A program made the translations under genes and the position numbers. Shown here in pieces: positions 45,174 to 56,224 of a stretch of DNA of 64,000 bases. The stretch comes from Papaver somniferum (lineage: Eukaryota; Streptophyta; Magnoliopsida; Ranunculales; Papaveraceae). Location of the stretch: NCBI RefSeq assembly GCF_003573695.1, contig NC_039360.1:60668815-60732814 (forward strand), read 5' to 3'. The notes beneath the pieces were generated by a model that saw only the letters and a list, made by a program, of their open reading frames with translations, made no database searches and had not been told where the DNA came from. Each line of letters starts with the position of its first letter. Position 1 is the first letter of the stretch.

Positions 45174-45953
45174 TGTAGATGGGGAAAACGATTTGCTGGT
45201 TTTTAAGGAATTGAGGAGACGACCGTACGTAGGAGACTCCTCGAACCGAGCGAAATATTAAACCTCACACAGATGCACCGCTGCAAAGGGGGTGCTTTAG
45301 ATTCGAGAGATCAATCTGTGGTACTCCGTCCTAAATCAAGACAATGACCGTTCCAGAGTAAATTCGGTCACAAGAGAGGATGGGTTGATATGTAGGAGGG
45401 AAGCTAAGAAATGTGTGGAATCAATGGTAATCAAAGATTGTGGGTGTGTGAATTCTGAATACGATAAGCTCTGAGTGATTGAAGTTGCTCAATTGAGAGT
45501 AGTTGCTCAATTGATGAGTTGATGATCTCGTGTTTTCAGTTTGACGTAAGATTGATGATACTGATGATGTTGATGATTCAATCATGATTCAGAGACTTAT
45601 TTATATTGCTGGAATTTTAGACACCATGATTCCATGAAGTGTGACAGTTGATGGAATCAAGGAGTGGGGAAGTGGAGATCGTGTTTGAAACCAATTGCTC
45701 AACGTGTGGAGACTTGGTCGATTTTCCACCCACTACCTCGTGAATTCCTTCAACTGATTGCACGACTTGCTCACATTCCATCGTGTGTTTGAACACACGT
45801 GCCGTAGACCGCCAGACCAAAACCCTAAGTGATATCCCCCCAAGAGAAAAGATTGGCGTCTCGTGGTTTGTTAGTCAAATGATGACTTCGTGGTTTGATG
45901 GGACGATGAGTCCATGTATTTGCTGAGACAGAAGTATAGTTCTTACGATGAGG

Positions 45954-46099
45954 TGAGCAAGTATTGCTCAATCGATGGATCGTTGAATATTGATTGTTGA
46001 ACCAATATCCGTTGGTTTGAGCAAATCTTTATCACCTGAGCAAGTGTTTCTCATGTGATGAATTGTTGATTATTTGATCGTCTGAGCATGTGTTGCTCA
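45954..46099. repeat. Three palindromic TGAGCAAGTRTTGCTCA motifs
   Basis: A perfect 7-bp stem at 45954-45970, an imperfect copy at 46037-46053 and a third at 46083-46099, spaced 83 and 46 bp. Loose TTGCTCAATTGA words occur further left (about 45487 and 45504). Confidence 0.6.
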
Positions 46100-46844
46100 T
46101 CCGATGGATTATTGGCAGCGTACCAAAAATATTAATTAGAATACTGGTCGTTGAACCGAGCATAATTAATAAAATTGATGACCATGAGGTCGTCGTAAAA
46201 TTATTAAGGTTGGAATCTGGAATGATGATCCTTGGATTCAGAAACCCTAATTTGATCAATTGATGATCAATTCATGGTTCGTCAGAATTTCAATCATGGG
46301 ACGAAGGAGGGAGCGACTACATGGGACCGTGGATAAACCATGTAGTGTCCATATGGTCACGTGAGCAAATACAAAGAACTCATGAAGAGTTGACGATTTG
46401 TTGGTGAAAGAATGATCAAATGTTGATTTAATCATTTATTCGAAAATGCTCGTCTGAGCCTTAGGTGAGAAAACCTAATTAATTATGACGAGGCGAGGGA
46501 CCGACCATGGAGTCATGAAACCGGCCCTGGGTTGTTACTTGACCGCCTGACGATCACTTCATGAAAATCCAAAGTGTTTGGAAATGTTTTGGACCTAATA
46601 CGAGCAATTGTGCAAATTAGGTCAAAACTGTGAAAATTGATGGGACCGGCTTCCGTGAGCCAAAGAGCCAATTTTGGTCGGTCAAGATAGCATGCTCTTG
46701 TCCCCAAGGCGTCCGCGTCTCAGTCCTGAGAATTTTAATGGCGTGCAATTGAGCATCCATTCGAGAAAATATGTAAAATTAGGGTTTCGACGAAAATGAG
46801 GAAAACACCATGAGATGATGAAAAATAATTATAAAATAAGGAAT

Positions 46845-47700
46845 GAGGAGGCGTGGGACCGCCGTGGCCAAGGCATGGTCGTCCGGTCGTGACCACGGTC
46901 ACGTGGTGCCTTTTCCTTAATTTTATAATATTTTGATGATTTTATGAAAAATTCATGAATTTTGAGAAATTTGATGAATTTAGGGAGTTTCCATGAATTG
47001 AAGGAGTTTTCATGAGTTCAGGGAAGCAAAAAATATTAAAATAATAAAAACAAGGGCGTGTGGGACCGTGGAGGCACGACCGGCCGGCTAAGGCCTGGTC
47101 CCACGAGTTTCCCTAATTTTTTTAAATATTTTTTGGTATTTTTGATGATTTGAGGGAATTTTTCCTAATTTGAGAGAAATACCATAAAATCAAGGAATTT
47201 GATGAATTCAAGGAAAAATAGGATAAATAATAATAAAATAATAAAGCAAATGGCGTGTGGGACCGGCTAGGGCATGGCCGGCCAGCTAGTGGCCCGGTCC
47301 CATAAGTTTTCATAATTTTATTTTATTTTATCATTATATGATGATTTGTGCAAAAATACCATGAAATCAAGGAGTTTTTCCATGAAATTAGAGAAATAAT
47401 AATAATAAAATAATAAGGAACCGTGGGGTGTGGGGCCGGTTGGGACCAAGGCATGGCCGGTTGGCCAATGGTCACGCCCCACACTCCTTTCCTTAATTTT
47501 ATATTATTTTTTATGGATTTATGGAAGTACCATGAAACCGAGGAGTTTACTCGAGACGAAGGAGATTTGATAAAATGAGAGAATTTTCATCAAATCATGG
47601 AAAATAATAAAAATGCATTAAAAATATAAAATTGGCGTGGGATTGACCACGACACGGTCGGTCGGTCGTGTGTCCGTACTCCCAGCACCCTGGCCAATAT
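46845..47700. repeat. About five ~200-bp units with GC-rich cores
   Basis: Cores near 46850, 47045, 47252, 47425 and 47632 read like GGCGTGTGGGACCGG, with CATGGCCGGCC nearby. They alternate with AT-rich blocks containing CCATGAAATCAAGGA-like words. Imperfect tandem duplication within the solo LTR. Confidence 0.65.
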
Positions 47701-47935
47701 TTTTAATTATTTATTATTTTCTTCCCTATTTTGCTTAGGTTCATCGTTTCGTTGTATTTTTGAAATACTCGTTCGTGCGGTGACTGTTAATGTATCGTCG
47801 TTGAATACACCTTCACCATTTGAATCGGGGCTTACTTAGAGGTAGCTCAGACTCCCGGTTGTTGATTATTTATTACTAATTGTGGAATTCAGTGGAGAAT
47901 AATTCAAAAAACTGAGTAATAAGATGTTTATTATT

Positions 47936-48210
47936 AATTCATAGGATCAGCTGAGGATTCGACTACGAATTCAGAATAATAAAGTGAGCATTACCATTCT
48001 ATGGGATCGTAGATTCGACCATAGAATCGGAGTAATTAAGATTTATCTATTACCATTTATGAGACCAGTTGTGGATTCGATCATGAAATCGGAGTAATGA
48101 GATAATATAGTTATTGCTATTCTATGAGATCAAGCCGTGGATTCGATCATAGAATCAGAACAATTGTTATTGCCATTCCATGGGACCAGTCGTGGATTCG
48201 ACCATGGAAT
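47936..48210. repeat. Five ~60-bp hairpin repeats with paired changes
   Basis: Stem arms: 47936-47944/47963-47971, 47996-48004/48019-48027, 48055-48062/48081-48089, 48119-48127/48147-48155 and 48175-48183/48202-48210. Loops share GTGGATTCGA or a variant. Units 2, 4 and 5 have perfect 9-bp stems that differ from one another by matching changes on both arms. Confidence 0.75.
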
Positions 48211-48631
48211 AGGAGCAATTGTAATTAGGAATAATTAACTTTTTGGTCTATACTAGCAGAGCAAGCTGTCTAGGAGCATTAATTATCCCGATACGAGCTT
48301 GTCTGTAAGTCATATCCTTTATATAGTCAGGGTAAACTCGTTGTTTGTTCCTGAAGACGTTATCGCTCTATACTAGCAGAGCAAGATGTCTAGGAGCCGT
48401 CCATCTCGTGATACTATATAGAAATAATCACCAAAACTATTCAGTATTCATGAGATATGCCATTGTCCAGTCGTGAGACTACATATCTACATGTACTCTG
48501 AGAAAAAGTACTCTTCGTTGAGAATTCGATGAGAGACCCGTGTCTCGATACTCACGTCTGATTGCTGAATCAGAGCTTCATATAATTATGAGTTTACAAT
48601 TTTGGCCTTTGTCGAAAATCCACCATCTACA

Positions 48632-48636
48632 CCAAC
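48632..48636. repeat. Target-site duplication CCAAC, right
   Basis: Second copy of the duplication flanking the insertion at 45174-48631. Confidence 0.9.
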
Positions 48637-49005
48637 ACATATTTCGAGAAATAGATAGGCGAGTTAAACTCGGCTCTAAATAGCAAATGTGTATAATGAA
48701 AGTCTATATATCAAAACGACTTTTGTCTCAAGAATAGGAGATAGAGTAAATAGACTTTTGAGTGACAGATAAGTTCAAGTCTCCACATACCTTTTAGTCG
48801 ATGAAGTTCCACCAGTTCCTTGAGTAGTCCTTCGTCTTGTATGATGATTGCCATGGAGTCTTGAGCTCAACTACACTTTCTATACTAGTCCGAGACCTTT
48901 AGCTATAATAGGCTAGAAATCAAGACTTATAGTTTTGATCACTAACATTGAAAAACATGCTTGAGATAGCAACGCATGCGAGTTCGACCGAGCAATGCTC
49001 TAACA

Positions 49006-49689
49006 AGAGATATCAAGACTCAAGCTTTCTTTTGGGCGGAATCAAACATTAAAATGCTAGTCTTAACGACTAATAGGTAGTATGCTTTTGGGATTTGTAT
49101 ATCCATTGTCCTCTTTGAGGTGGCATAAAGATGCAATTGTATTTGTTATCTCTTTTTATTTCATTCTCGATTATTTTTTTTCCTTTTTGGTGATCGATTC
49201 CTAATTCGGTTTCCTTTTTTTGTTTCACTTGTTTTGTTGGGTTGAGGTACCCCCTTCAATACCTCTTATTCAATCCTTTTAACTGATCTAAAAAAAAAAT
49301 TATGAAGTAAACTTTTCCTGCTTCCGGCTTCTGTTTCTGTTATCCAAACACGTTATAAGTGCAGTGAAGTTAAGAAACTGGAGTGCGGGCAAAAAAGTCA
49401 GGATGAGATGGAGGCACAGGCAGCATTGGAAGAAACAACATGGTCTTATCAGTTGGACACTATAGTCGTTCAAACTGAAGGAAGCTGCAGAAATACTATC
49501 AAAACAATAAAGAAGAGGACTGTCATTTAAATTGGAAACATAAATCTTGAATTAGAGACATTCATGAAAAACTGGTCACTGCCAGCATGAATGTGGAAAG
49601 AAAAAACTTAATCTTTTTTGTATTGCGGGTAAAAGGCTGAAAACGCATGGGATACCAAATATACCCAACTTTTTCGTTTTGATAGGAGT
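49006..49689 (+). other. Non-LTR flank; possible LINE 3' end, rest unidentified
   Basis: 49006-49299 has a T-rich 3'-UTR look (GTTGGGTTGAGGTACCCCC, then ACCTCTTATTCAATCC) and ends in a run of nine or ten A at about 49291, as plant LINE 3' ends do. No RT frame is present, so this is a weak call. 49300-49689 has a short frame (QDEMEAQAALEETTWSYQL) I cannot identify. Confidence 0.3.
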
Positions 49690-50267
49690 ATGAACGTATG
49701 TAGTACTTTGAACAATCAAAAGATGTGGAAAAGTAAAAAGCACATACACAAGCTTGTGAGTTCGAAAAAGTTGGTTCATAGGGATCTCATGCTTATCATC
49801 ACAAGTGTTGTGATCACAAATCATCGCATCCGCACTCCCCACAAACCCACACATCACATGTTAAGAACTGAGTTGAAAAAAGATGTTGTTGACCTTGTTC
49901 TCATGAAATCTCATGTTCGTGATCTTCTCAATGAGGATATTTCTCTGAAGAGATTGTGGATGCAGTTGATGACGAATTAAAGGGTCTCAATACCATTGAA
50001 GAGTCTGGAAAAATCTAATTTATTTTTCTTTACTAGGAAACTTCTTATGAGAATTTTTTCTTGCTTTTGAGAAAGATAACTAGGGTTTGGTATAGCAAAT
50101 ATTATGATTACACAAGCTATTTCCAACGATCTCCATGTTTTTAAATTTATTCTAGAGTTTTTGGAAGATGAACTTGCAGTATGTAATCATTATTGGTTCA
50201 ATTATTGCAAAAGTCTTATGAGATATATGTGTCCTTTACTTTTTTCAAGTTGAACTGATATCTCATA
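49690..50267 (+). repeat. Diverged copia internal fragment, ORF2 end and beyond
   Basis: From about 50060 it aligns with 4440-4625 (ACTAGGGTTTGGTATAGC against ACTAGAGTTTGGAATAGC, and so on). The preceding frame (MLRTELKKDVVDLVLMKSHV) resembles the helical ORF2 product but is badly diverged. It continues at 52684 after an inserted solo LTR. Confidence 0.55.
50263..50267. repeat. Target-site duplication TCATA, left
   Basis: TCATA precedes the LTR at 50268 and follows it at 52684-52688. Confidence 0.85.
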
Positions 50268-52683
50268 TGTTAGATCATAGCTCGGTTGACCTCGCATGCG
50301 TTGCTATATCAAGCATGTTTGTCAATGTTAGTGATCAAAACTATGAGTCTTGATTTCTAGTCTATTATAGTTAAGTCTCATATTATGATTGAAAAGTATA
50401 GTTGAGCTTAAGGACTTCATGGTGATTCATCATACAACGACGAAGATCTACTCAAGGAACCATGGAACTTCATCAACAAAAAGGTATGTGGAGACTTGAA
50501 CTTATCTATCACTCAAAGGTCTATCTATTCTATCTCCTACTTCTTATGAGACAAAAAGTCGTATGCTATATATACTGGATCATACACATTTGACATTTCA
50601 AGCTGAGTATTCACTACTTATCTTTTTCTCGAAATCGTGTGTTGGTAAGGCGTTTCGCTTTGATCAAGTTTATCTTCACCTAGTGACGAAAGTCATGAAA
50701 AGTTTCAATTACTTTGAGAATTGCTCTGACGTGAAACGGTCTGTGAATAACGGCTATATAACGTCCTCTGAGAATGTCTCAATGATTGGAATGAGAGTTT
50801 AGATTACATAACCATGTATTACTTAATCCGAAGTTTTCGAACTTTGTTGATTGAGAGAAATCGGAGGAATTGGCTTTGCCAAGTCCGTGAACCCAGTTTG
50901 CGAACTCAGTCTGCGAACTGTCGGAAGTTCTTGTACAGAGAATTTCTGGTGGGATTCCAAATTTGTTCGTGAAGTTCAAGTCCGCGAACCTAGTCCGCGA
51001 ACTGGCGGAAGTCTCTTTGCCGAGATTTTCTGCTGAGTTTGGAAAACTCTGCCGGTTGCCTTAAGTCCGCGAACTTTTTTGTGAGCTTAAGTGGTTATGA
51101 TCTAAATATGTGCTCTGAACATGAAACTTAAATTACTAAGGAATGCTTTATGCAAATTGTGGATATAAAGTTCATGAGACGATTCAATCGAATCGAATCA
51201 TCTTTGTTTCAATTGTGTCTTGTGTAGTTACATAAGATCTCATAACAATTGAACAACTCTCTAACTAGTTCATTTGAGTCAATTGAACTAGTTATGGTGA
51301 AGAAGAACTAGGTTAATATGAATTGCTCATATGGTTAACCTTTTGGGTTACTATGTTGAACCAACATACACGTACACGTTTGGGCATGGTTTTCACAAAC
51401 CCAGTAAACGTCTACCCAAGTGTGTGTGACAAGCTAAATTTTCGATCTAACGGTTGAGAAACATTAGCTTGAATCTAAATCAGGTTTTCATCTAACGGTG
51501 AATATGGATTGCTTTGTAACTAAGGCAAAACCCTGATTTGAAGGCTATATAAAGGAGAATCTAGCATTGTGTAAAACTAATCCCCACATGTCTGTGTGAT
51601 ACTAGTGCGCTCACTAGAGTCGATTCTCCTTTAACCTTTGGTTTTCTTTTCTAAAACCAGGTTAACGACTTAAAGACTTCATTGGGATTGTGAAGCCAGA
51701 CCGATACTACTTTTATGGTAGTTGTGTGATCTGATCTTGCATCTTCTATCGTACGAGTACAATCTATTGATTGACTTGAGATCGTGAGAGTTCTCCGATA
51801 GGCAAGATAAAGAAGTCACAAACATCTTCGTCTCACTGTTTTTGATTCCTCGACAAACTTCTTGTGTAGTCAAGAAGGATTGTTGAGAGGTGATTGATTA
51901 ATCTAGGTTGTTCTTCGGGAATATAAGACCGGATTATCATTTGGTTCTTGTTCACCTTGATTTTATATCTTAAGACGGAACAAAACCTAGGGTTTTTCTG
52001 TGGGAGACAAATTTATCCTTTGATAGCTTTTCTGTGTGAGACAGATTTGTTTATTATCAAGTCTGCGATTTTGGGTTGCAGCAACTCTTAGTTGTGGGTA
52101 AGATCAGCTAAGGGAATCAAGTGCGCAGTATCCTGCTGGGATCAGAGGCATAGGAGTACAACTGTACCTTGAATCGGTGGGAGACTGATTGGGGTTCAAC
52201 TATAGTCCAGTCCGAAGTTAGCTTGTAGTAGGCTAGTATATGTAGCGGAAATATACAGTGTGTATTCAATCTGGACTAGGTCCCGGGGTTTTTCTGCATT
52301 TGCGGTTTCCTCGTTAACCAAACTTCTGGTGTATGTGTTATTTCTTTTCCGCATTATATTTCTTATATAATTGAAATAATACAGGTTGTACGTTAAATAT
52401 CATCAACTGGAAATCCAATCTTTGGTTGTTGATTGATATTGATTGATCCTTGGACATTGGTCTTTGGTACCGTCCAAGTTAGCTCTCTTTGATAAAGACT
52501 CGCAGATTTCCATTTGCTTGAGTAAAGATCAAATCGAGAGATTGAGATATAAACTCTTTGATATATCTTTTTATTGATTGAGTCTAAGTGTCTAGTTGAT
52601 TCTCATAAAAAGTATATTGGAGTTTGTCCATACAGATTGCTAAGCGAAATATTGGGTGGTGTTGTTAGACCCCCGCTTTTTCA
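50268..52683 (+). repeat. Solo copia LTR (diverged Sirevirus-like family)
   Basis: It begins TGTTAGATCATAGCTCGG and ends CCGCTTTTTCA, 2416 bp. No PPT precedes it, no PBS follows it, and it is flanked by TCATA on both sides: a solo LTR inside an older copia internal region. U3 CGCG motif array at about 50830-51085; TATATAAA at 51546-51553. Confidence 0.85.
51546..51553 (+). promoter_or_regulatory. TATA box of solo LTR
   Basis: TATATAAA in GGCTATATAAAGGAG, aligned with the box at 1292. Confidence 0.5.
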
Positions 52684-53705
52684 TCATATATGCTCAGAAG
52701 TAAAATCTATGATGTTTTTTTAAACTGAATATAAAACAAACTCTTTGAGAATTTTCTCGCGGTATTGATCTACTTGTGATCACACTTCTGTGCTATTACT
52801 ACACTATACACTCCTTAAGATTTTTTTATGTTGAGTCATACTGATTAAAATTATATTTTTGTTTGTAACTGGCGTTGAGATTAATTTAAGTTGATGTTCA
52901 GGATACAAATCCATGTGATTTGTTAATGTCCGACAAAATCCTTCTTTTTCAAAGAAAGGTCACTCATGTTATTCTCTTAGGAATGACATCAAATAGGGGA
53001 GAGTTCTTAAATGAACTGGTGCTTAATCGCTATATCTTTGTGGGGTGTGTGGATGTGGAATTTACATGGGAAGCTTGTATCTTGAATCTCCTAGATGAGC
53101 GCTAAGTATTATCTTACTATGTGATATCATAAATAAATTTGATATGAGGAGTTACATATTAACTATGTTATTATGTATTATCTCCAACTTCCTTAAATCT
53201 TGAAGTATCTTTTGGTTAAATTCATTATGATCCCGTGATTTTCGTACCTTTGCCAATTTTTATTGAAAAAAAGGGGGAGAATTATTCGGTATTTTCGCAC
53301 TACATACATATGGTTTACGGATCATTATGTAAGGTGGAGTGAATCAATAATCTATAGGTTTCACCTATTATGCTATGTTTAAGGGGGAGAAACATATCAC
53401 CATAGTATTACTTCAAAGTTATGATACAATGGAGCTTTGGAGAAGATAATAATACTATGTTTCTGTATAACGACAATTGAGGATATTTTTTTTCAAAAGT
53501 TATTATCGCTATGGATATGGATCTTCAATAACAATGATGCTGAGTTGAACACGTTCAGAATCATTGCAACTTGAAGTAATGAAGAATTCAAAGAGTTGAA
53601 GAAACCAAGGAAACTAAGGCAAGATGAATTCAAGGATTTTTTGAAGCTTTATTTTTTACCCATATGTATTGATAGTTTTTCAGTAAAATTGACAAAGGGG
53701 GAGAT
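52684..53705 (+). repeat. Diverged copia 3' noncoding region with purine tracts
   Basis: It resumes the internal region broken at 50267, starting at the part equal to about 4650. It ends with purine tracts at about 53268-53281, 53381-53389 and the terminal ACAAAGGGGGAGAT (53692-53705). No gene; small ORFs are chance frames. Confidence 0.65.
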
Positions 53706-54875
53706 TGTTAGAGCATTGCTCGGTCCAATTCACAAGTGTTGCTATCTCAAGCTTGTTGTCAACTTTAGTTGTCAAAACCATATCTTGATTTCTAATTTAT
53801 AATTAGTTAAGTCTCGGATTAGGATAGAATATGTAGTTGAGAAACGGACATCACGACAGTCATCATTGCGTTCTATCGTTTGAAGGTGAAGATCAACCGC
53901 AACTTTTGGAGAACTTCTTCAACAAAAGGTAAGTGAATACTGAACCACCTATATCTTAAGTTATATTCATCTTTCTATCTAAAATACGATGTCGCATAAC
54001 TAATTAGACTATTTTAAGCATACAGTATCAAGAATTTCGAGTCAAGTTTATCTTGGTAATTAGTTCTCGAAATATATGACTAAGCTTCATACTTGATGAA
54101 TTTCGGTTAAGGAAAATTCATTGTTCGTAATCTAAATGATGATTCAAGATTATCATTCGAAATAGCCTGGAACAATGATATGTGTCATTGATGTTATTTG
54201 GGAATGTTTTGAATCGATTTAGAGAGAAATATAGAACTACTATTATTTTCGGATACATGATAGTATGCATACCAGTCTTACAAACTGGAAGAACTGTTAT
54301 AAGTCTGGAACCGTAGTACGTGTACCTAATACACATACCAGAGTAGCTATATGTCGACAACAACTTTTTGGTACACATATCAGTATGCATACCTTAAAAA
54401 GTCCATGAACTCGTGAACCCGGAACATTACACAAACCAGTACGCGTACTGAAAAAGATATGTCGGTTTTGGAACCGGTGTGGTATCCATACCCGGTACAC
54501 ATACCGGAAAAGTTTTGTGTGTCTTAGGGATACACATACACGATACACGTACCATGAAAAATATGTTCACAAACAAGGTTTAAGTATATGTACTTGCCCG
54601 TCGACTAATTTCAGATGCACACAAAGTCATTTCTGTGAGATAATTAGCATTTGAACAATCTCTAAAAACACTATAGACATATTTGATCACATGATTGTGA
54701 ATCAATACAAAATTCTTAAGTGGTTTAGGAAAATGCTCAAGCTTATAGTTCAGTTGGCTAATTTCGGCTAACCGTTCATGAACATTGTCTTCGTAAACGG
54801 TTTGGTTACGGTTCATCCTAACCAGAGTGTATATCTTGTTATGTTAATAGATTCAAATATTCATCTAATGGTGGA
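53706..54875 (+). repeat. Copia 3' LTR, truncated, with GTAYRCRTAC motif array
   Basis: Starts TGTTAGAGCATTGCTCGG after a PPT and stops at ATGGTGGA, where a minus LTR starts. In place of the CGCG array it has repeats such as GTATGCATAC, GTACGCGTAC and GGTACACATACC between 54245 and 54560. Confidence 0.75.
54245..54560 (+). promoter_or_regulatory. U3 array of palindromic GTAYRCRTAC motifs
   Basis: About ten words of the form GTATGCATACC, TACGTGTACC, GTACGCGTAC and GGTACACATACC, many perfect palindromes, at the site where sister LTRs have CGCG motifs. Confidence 0.5.
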
Positions 54876-56224
54876 TGAAAAAGTGGGGGTATAACAACCT
54901 CACCCACTATTTCGCTTAGCAATCTGTATGGACTAACTGCAATATACTTTTAAGAGAATCAACTAGACAGTCAAACTCAATCTTAATAAAAATTATATCA
55001 GAGTTATATCGCAATTTCTCGATTCAATACTTACTCAAGCAAATAGACATCTGCGAGTCCAATTGAATACAAGAGAAATTAACTTGAACGGTACCAAAAA
55101 TCAATGTTCAAGGATCAATCAATTTCAATCAACAACCAAATGTTGGATTTACCAATTGATCGATTTAAAGCATAACATGTGATATTTCAATTATATAACA
55201 AAATATAATGGGGAAAAGAAATAACACAGACACCAGAAGTTTTGTTAACGAGGAAACCACAAATGCAGAAAAACCCCGGGACCTAGTCCAGATTGAACAC
55301 ATATTGTATTAAGCCGCTACAGACACTAGCCTACTACGAACTAACTTCGGTCTGGACTGTAGTTGAACCCAAATTAATCTCACACTGATCCAAGGTACAG
55401 CTGCGCTCCTTACGTCTCTGATCCCAGCAGGATACTACGCACTTGATTCCCTTAGCTGATCTCACCCACAACTAAGAGTTTCTACGCCCCAAAGTTGAAG
55501 ACTATAATAAACAAATATGTATCACACAGAAAAGTCTACAGGAATAGATAAATCTATCTCCCACGAAAATACCTACGAGTTTTGTTCCGTATTTTGATAA
55601 ATTAAGGTGAACAGGAACTAATTGATATACCATACTTATATTCCCGAAGAACAGCCTAGAAATATCAATCACTTCACAATAATCTTAATCGACTAACGGA
55701 AAAAGATATCGTGGAATCACAAACGATGAGACGAAGATGTTTGTGACTACTTTTCTATATTGCATATCGGAGAAATTAATCTCAATCCAATCTTACGATT
55801 GCACTCAATCACGATAGAAACAACAAGATCAAATCACGCAACTACAGAGAAAATAGTTGGGTCTGGCTTCACAATCCCAATGAAGTCTTCAAGTCGTTAA
55901 CCTACGGGATCTTGGTAGAAACCCAAGGTTAAAGGATAATTGACTCTAGATTATACAACTAGTATCACACATGAGGTGTGGGGATTAGGTTTTCCAGTTG
56001 CTAGAGTTCTCCTTTATATAGCCTCCAAATCAGGGTTTGCAATCTAAGTTGTCTTGGTAACAAAGCATTCAATATTCACTGTTAGATGAAAACCTGATTA
56101 GATTCAAGCTAATATATTTCAACCGTTAGATCGAACTTAGATTGTTATACACAAATGAAATGCACGTTCATTTAGGTTTGTGTAACCGTACCTAAACGTG
56201 TACATCTAGTTGGTTAAACAGTAG
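54876..56224 (-). repeat. Copia LTR fragment, minus, U5 side
   Basis: On the plus strand it starts TGAAAAAGTGGGGGTATAAC, the LTR 3' end in reverse, and breaks off at CAGTAG, where relatives continue TTAACC. It is cut by the next element. TATA on the minus strand at 56013-56020. The left flank GTGGA is the likely target site. Confidence 0.75.

Larger units (their letters stand above)
45174..48631 (-). mobile_element. 3.46-kb solo LTR with internal repeat arrays
   Basis: It begins TGTAGATGG and ends CCATCTACA, a 9-bp perfect terminal inverted repeat with TG/CA ends, and has the 5-bp duplication CCAAC. No internal coding region, PBS or PPT is found, so a solo LTR left by LTR-LTR recombination fits best. 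A minus TATAAATA at 45598-45605 suggests minus orientation. Inside are TGAGCAA...TTGCTCA hairpins (45954-46099), about five GC-rich ~200-bp units (46845-47700), five ~60-bp hairpin repeats (47936-48210) and a ~33-bp direct repeat (48246, 48366). The family is not recognised. Confidence 0.75.
35111..49005 (-). mobile_element. Inverted chain of pol-less copia copies (LTR-I-LTR-I)
   Basis: Read on the minus strand from 49005: LTR (49005-43224, split by a solo LTR), internal region, LTR (39649-37305), and a second internal region cut by the gap at 35111. It is the same family as 85-8316. The stretch 35111-39733 aligns end to end with 1-4623 in reverse, with equal length. Confidence 0.85.
43224..49005 (-). 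repeat. Outer copia 5' LTR, split by a solo LTR
   Basis: LTR pieces 43224-45173 and 48637-49005 join at CTTACCAAC/ACATATTTC when one copy of the 5-bp duplication is ignored. The outer end reads TGTTAGAGC on the minus strand and is followed by non-element sequence from 49006, so this is the true outer boundary. TATA on the minus strand at 44355-44361. Its U3 motif array (44820-44960) has lost one motif block compared with 37305-39649. Confidence 0.85.

Noticed and set aside
45174..48631. DNA transposon or MITE because of the terminal inverted repeat
   Set aside because: TG/CA ends, a 5-bp duplication and a TATA box fit a solo LTR better, and a 9-bp inverted repeat is within the LTR range.
49380..49560. 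Possible host exon (QDEMEAQAALEETTWSYQL)
   Set aside because: Short, with no clear splice signals or family match; listed only as unidentified sequence.
54118..54816. Minus-strand ORFs of 78-90 codons
   Set aside because: They lie across the palindromic U3 array and have no recognisable product; frames open by chance in repeated sequence.
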